The position numbers and the translations under genes were made by a program. 64,000 bases of DNA from the NCBI RefSeq assembly GCF_040730185.1, contig NZ_CP160402.1, forward strand, positions 6,076,001-6,140,000, read 5' to 3'. The first letter of the stretch is position 1, and each line of letters opens with the position of its first letter. This DNA is from Streptomyces sp. Je 1-332 (GTDB lineage Bacteria > Actinomycetota > Actinomycetes > Streptomycetales > Streptomycetaceae). Below are positions 61,404 through 64,000 of the stretch, in pieces. The notes below the pieces were generated by a model. It was not told the DNA's origin, ran no database searches, and was given only the letters and a program-made list of their open reading frames with translations.

Positions 61404-61645
61404 GCACCAGCACCGACACCTTCACCCTCGACGACTTCACGCGGCTCGTCCGCGACGATCTCGGCCTGTCCCTGGGACCCGGACAGGTGACCGCCGACTT
61501 CGACGAACTGCCCGACTGGGACTCCCTCTACCTCCTCAAGCTCGTGAGCAGCCTGGAGACCGCCACCGGGCACCGCGTGTCCGTCGGCAAGGTCCTGGAG
61601 GCCCGCAGCCTGAAGGAGATCTACGACCTGGCGGTCACAGAATGA
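61400..61645 (+). CDS. Acyl carrier protein for glyceryl (ACP4)
   Basis: 81 aa, Ser in LPDWDSLYLLKLVSSLE. The WDSL context is usual for ACPs partnered with FkbH. ATG 61400 overlaps the KASIII-like stop and its own stop overlaps the acyltransferase start. Expected to be loaded with glycerate by the FkbH protein at 49480, although that gene is in a different transcription unit. Confidence 0.9.
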   Translation: MSTSTDTFTLDDFTRLVRDDLGLSLGPGQVTADFDELPDWDSLYLLKLVSSLETATGHRVSVGKVLEARSLKEIYDLAVTE

Positions 61646-62508
61646 ACGGCGCCGCCCACACCGTCACCGAACGACGCCGCAGGCACACCCTGTACTTCCT
61701 GGAATGGGCCGCGGCGCAACGCCCGGTGCACCTGGACACCGACGTCGACATGACGCGCATCCAGGAACACCGGGCAGCGGCCCGCTCCCGGGGCGTCCGC
61801 TTCTCGGTGGTCAGCTATCTGCTGTACGCCGCGGGGCGCGCCCTGGACCGGCACCCGCAGGCCAACGCGGTCATGGCGGCCCGCAGGACCGGAATCCTGC
61901 GACCGCCACGGATCGTCCGCTTCCCGAGCGTCACCGCCAAACTCGCCCTGGACCGGCCCGTCGGGGGAGAGCGCGCCGTGCTCTCCGCCCTCGTGCCGGA
62001 CCTGGAGCGCGCCGGACTGCGCGAGATACAGCAGCAGGTCGACCGCTACCGCGGCGAACAGGCCGCGGAACTGCCCGAGTTCAAGGGCGTCAAGATGCTC
62101 GGACGGCTCCCGGCCGCCCTCGGCCGCGCCGCCTTCGCGGCCGCCCTGCGCGATCCCGGCAAACGCCCCGGCGTGTTCGGCACCGTCTCGGTCAGCTCAC
62201 TTGGCCACTCGGCGGTCGACGGCTTCCACTCGGCGGGCGGCACCGCCGTCACGTTGTGCGCGGGGCGCATCGCCGAGCGGGCCGTGGTCCGCGACGACCG
62301 GATCGTGGCCGCACCCGTCATGCGGCTCGGCCTCACCTTCGACCACCGGGTGATCGACGGCGGGACGGCTGCCGACCTGCTGACCGATCTCCACCACACC
62401 ATGGAGGCCTTCGATGATGGCTCCAGGGCGGAAATTCCCGGCCCGGACCCTAGGGGAGCCGATCGCGATATCGGGGCCCGGCGGGGACTGGAGCAAGGTA
62501 CGCGCTGA
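61642..62508 (+). CDS. 2-oxoacid dehydrogenase E2-type acyltransferase
   Basis: 288 aa catalytic domain without lipoyl or peripheral-subunit-binding domain. Catalytic motif DHRVIDGGTAADLL with His235. Other conserved parts: VRFSVVSYLLYAAGRALDRHPQANA, GTVSVSSLGHSAVDGF. In tetronate clusters (agglomerin Agg4, abyssomicin) such proteins acetylate the primary hydroxyl of the tetronate. The last 30 residues overlap the PPTase gene by 95 bp and are hydrophilic. Assignment rests on family plus context. Confidence 0.82.
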   Translation: MNGAAHTVTERRRRHTLYFLEWAAAQRPVHLDTDVDMTRIQEHRAAARSRGVRFSVVSYLLYAAGRALDRHPQANAVMAARRTGILRPPRIVRFPSVTAKLALDRPVGGERAVLSALVPDLERAGLREIQQQVDRYRGEQAAELPEFKGVKMLGRLPAALGRAAFAAALRDPGKRPGVFGTVSVSSLGHSAVDGFHSAGGTAVTLCAGRIAERAVVRDDRIVAAPVMRLGLTFDHRVIDGGTAADLLTDLHHTMEAFDDGSRAEIPGPDPRGADRDIGARRGLEQGTR

Positions 62509-63295
62509 CCTGGAACGGCACGCCTCGGCGCTCCTCTACGCCCACCTGGACGACTGGCGTCCGGAACGGGCGGGAGGCCCACGCCTGCGTGCCCTGCTGG
62601 GCCGCGACTGGGCGCGGTTCCTCGAGCTGACCCACCCGGACGTGCGCACGCGCTTCGCCTCGTCGCGGGTGCTGCTCAAGTTCGCCGCCGCGGCCGCGCT
62701 CCATGTGCCGCCCCAGTCCATCGAGTTGGGGTACCTGCACACCGGCAGGCCCTACCTGCGCGGCTACGACGGTGTGCACATCAGCCTCAGCCACACCGAC
62801 GAGCTGCTCCTGGTGGGCCTCGCCACCGGGGGAGTGATCGGCGTCGACGCCGAACGCTCCGACCGCAAACTGTACGGACCCGGCCTCGGCCGGCATCTGT
62901 GCACCGCGCACGAGGTCGAGCAGATCGAGGCCATGCCGGAGCACGAACGCAATGCGGCACTCGTGCGGCTCTGGACGCTGAAGGAGGCGTACAGCAAGGC
63001 GATCGGCCTCGGCATGCAGTTCCGCTTCACCGACTTCGGCTTCGAGTCCGACGGCACCGTCCCCACCGAGGTACTGCGGCCCGACGGGACGCCGGGCTCC
63101 GCCGGCGAATGGACGTTTCGCACCTACTTCGTCGACGACACGTACACGATCAGCGTGGCGGTCGGCGACGCGGGCTTCGGCGGCACGGACGACACCGCGG
63201 CGAGCACCGCCCTGGACTCGGGGATCGTCGACGCGCTCGCCGAGGTGCTTGGCGAGGAGGAGGTGCTGGAGCCGGCGACGGACGACTGGTGGTGA
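62414..63295 (+). CDS. Sfp-type 4'-phosphopantetheinyl transferase
   Basis: 293 aa. Core motifs: HISLSHTDELLLVGLA, GVIGVDAERSDRKL (Mg-binding GVDxE) and LWTLKEAYSKAIGLG (WxxKEA). It activates the cluster's carrier proteins. ATG 62414 lies inside the preceding gene (95-bp overlap); no better later start is evident, because WSKVRADLERHASALLY belongs to the conserved N-terminal part. The last 40 residues are acidic and Ala-rich. Confidence 0.9.
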   Translation: MMAPGRKFPARTLGEPIAISGPGGDWSKVRADLERHASALLYAHLDDWRPERAGGPRLRALLGRDWARFLELTHPDVRTRFASSRVLLKFAAAAALHVPPQSIELGYLHTGRPYLRGYDGVHISLSHTDELLLVGLATGGVIGVDAERSDRKLYGPGLGRHLCTAHEVEQIEAMPEHERNAALVRLWTLKEAYSKAIGLGMQFRFTDFGFESDGTVPTEVLRPDGTPGSAGEWTFRTYFVDDTYTISVAVGDAGFGGTDDTAASTALDSGIVDALAEVLGEEEVLEPATDDWW

Positions 63296-63320
63296 ACCCG
63301 GCTCCCCGGCTTGCGGGTGG

Positions 63321-63359
63321 CCCTCCACGCGTACAACGGGTGCCCCTCCACGCGTACAA
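63321..63359. repeat. Direct repeat of CCCTCCACGCGTACAA
   Basis: Two exact 16-bp copies (63321-63336 and 63344-63359), 23-bp period, in the non-coding gap before the hydrolase gene. The second copy runs into SARP box 12. Confidence 0.7.
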
Positions 63360-63387
63360 GCGGTCCTCAAGGACCCGCCAGGACACT
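63356..63387 (+). promoter_or_regulatory. SARP box 12: promoter of alpha/beta hydrolase unit
   Basis: Heptamers ACAAGCG and TCAAGGA (11-bp period), 8 bp, GACACT as -10; 66 bp before ATG 63453. It implies that the hydrolase starts a new transcript. Confidence 0.6.
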
Positions 63388-63452
63388 GACGGCACAGCGC
63401 GAACCGCGGCGCCACGACGGCGCCGCCCACTGACCGCACTGGACGGTGACAC

Positions 63453-64000
63453 ATGGACCATCTGGAAGAACTCAAGGAATTCGCCCGGCTGCACGCCCGA
63501 GGCCAGGGCATGACGCCCCGGCACGCCACCGAGGTCCTGGCCCGGATCGGCAACGACACGGCGGGCGACGCCCACTCCTGGGCCGCCGTATGGACGGCGG
63601 AAGGCAAGACGTCGGCGGCCCGCGGTGACCTCCTGGACGCCTGCAGGCACTACGCGCTCGCCCGCTTCCCCTACCACGGCGACGAGGACCGGATCCTCGC
63701 GCAGAAACTGTGCGTCGAGACCTTCGACCAGTGGCGACACACTCAACAGGGCATCGAGCGCCTTGAGTTCGATGGCCCCGGGGGGACCGTCGCCTGCTGG
63801 GCATCGGGGCTCGACAAGCCGCGGCCGCTGCTGATCGTCATGGGCGGCATCGTCAGTGTCAAGGAACAGTGGGCGCCGCTCCTTCCCGTCCTGCGCAAGC
63901 TCGGCTTCTCCGCCGTCGTCGCCGAGCTGCCGGGCGTCGGCGAGAACACCTTCACGTACGGGCCTGACTCCTGGCGCATGCTGACCTTCCTGATGGACAG
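63453..64000 (+). CDS. Alpha/beta hydrolase, FrsA/DUF1100-like (3' end outside window)
   Basis: First 182 codons visible. The N-terminal helical cap region (WAAVWTAEGKTSAARGDLLDACRHYALARFPYH) is typical of FrsA-like hydrolases. The core begins PLLIVMGGIVSVKEQWAP (oxyanion region) and continues to AVVAELPGVGENTFTYG. The nucleophile and the rest of the triad lie beyond the window. In agglomerin-type tetronate clusters the last step, elimination of acetate to the exocyclic methylene, is done by an alpha/beta hydrolase (Agg5) encoded next to the E2-type acyltransferase, so this gene is the natural candidate. Confidence 0.75.
   Translation, partial: MDHLEELKEFARLHARGQGMTPRHATEVLARIGNDTAGDAHSWAAVWTAEGKTSAARGDLLDACRHYALARFPYHGDEDRILAQKLCVETFDQWRHTQQGIERLEFDGPGGTVACWASGLDKPRPLLIVMGGIVSVKEQWAPLLPVLRKLGFSAVVAELPGVGENTFTYGPDSWRMLTFLMD

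Noticed and set aside
1..64000. tRNA/rRNA genes, CRISPR arrays, insertion sequences, attachment sites
   Set aside because: None seen by eye: no cloverleaf-like or CCA-terminated segments, no regular spacer-repeat series, no transposase or integrase motifs. Not an exhaustive computational scan.

Overview
The DNA is very G+C rich, with GGAGG-type ribosome sites, many 4-nt ATGA/GTGA gene overlaps and frequent GTG/TTG starts. Together with the order miaB, extradiol-like gene, miaA, dapF, RelA/SpoT homologue, M1 peptidase, hflX, this indicates a Streptomyces chromosome (or a very close relative).

Layout. Bases 1-12,500 are core genome: the 5' part of a TAXI-type binding protein, tRNA-modification genes miaB and miaA, dapF, a RelA/SpoT-family gene, a secreted M1 peptidase and hflX, which ends at a 17-bp perfect hairpin. 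Two tandem lipoprotein-like serine proteases follow (12,533-15,208, minus strand). From about 15,589 to the right edge, and continuing past it, lies a large biosynthetic gene cluster of about 37 genes. Its first gene is a SARP activator.

Cluster content. Left half (16.6-35.2 kb): type II thioesterase, fatty acyl-AMP ligase (FAAL1), exporter with a 33-aa small ORF and a DUF2568 membrane protein, a KASIII-like acyltransferase, a ligase / PLP-decarboxylase / carrier-protein triad, a second carrier protein, two small acyl-CoA-dehydrogenase-fold flavoproteins, two methyltransferases, an SRPBCC protein, a type III polyketide synthase, a class III aminotransferase and redox enzymes. Middle (35.3-49.4 kb): amidohydrolase + DUF59 pair, MMPL exporter, two paralogous P450s, two paralogous FAD monooxygenases, TetR, two SRPBCC proteins, a hemerythrin-like protein, and a DXS homologue that has lost its thiamine-diphosphate motifs. 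Right half (49.2-64 kb): FkbH glyceryl-ACP synthase, FAAL2, two approximately 600-aa acyl-CoA-dehydrogenase-like proteins, ACP, a KS-AT-ACP polyketide synthase, KASIII-like enzyme, ACP, E2-type acyltransferase, phosphopantetheinyl transferase and an alpha/beta hydrolase cut by the window edge.

How the genes work together (inference). The right half reads as a 3-acyltetronate pathway. FAAL2 loads a fatty acid on an ACP and the ACAD pair desaturates it, as in the ramoplanin/enduracidin lipids. The KS-AT-ACP adds one malonyl unit without reduction, giving a beta-ketoacyl chain. The KASIII-like enzyme joins this to FkbH-made glyceryl-ACP. The E2-like acyltransferase and hydrolase match the acetylation-elimination step of agglomerin-type tetronates. 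The left half appears to build a second, amino- and type III PKS-derived part. I do not recognise the final product.

Regulation. Twelve of the 14 inferred transcription units start with the same 32-bp architecture: heptamer - 4 bp - heptamer - 8 bp - NANNNT, with heptamer consensus NNWAGCS. This is the known geometry of SARP-dependent promoters, so the cluster's SARP is predicted to switch on almost every operon. The TetR/SRPBCC unit instead has an ordinary -35/-10 promoter and contains the only TTA (bldA) codon I found in the cluster.
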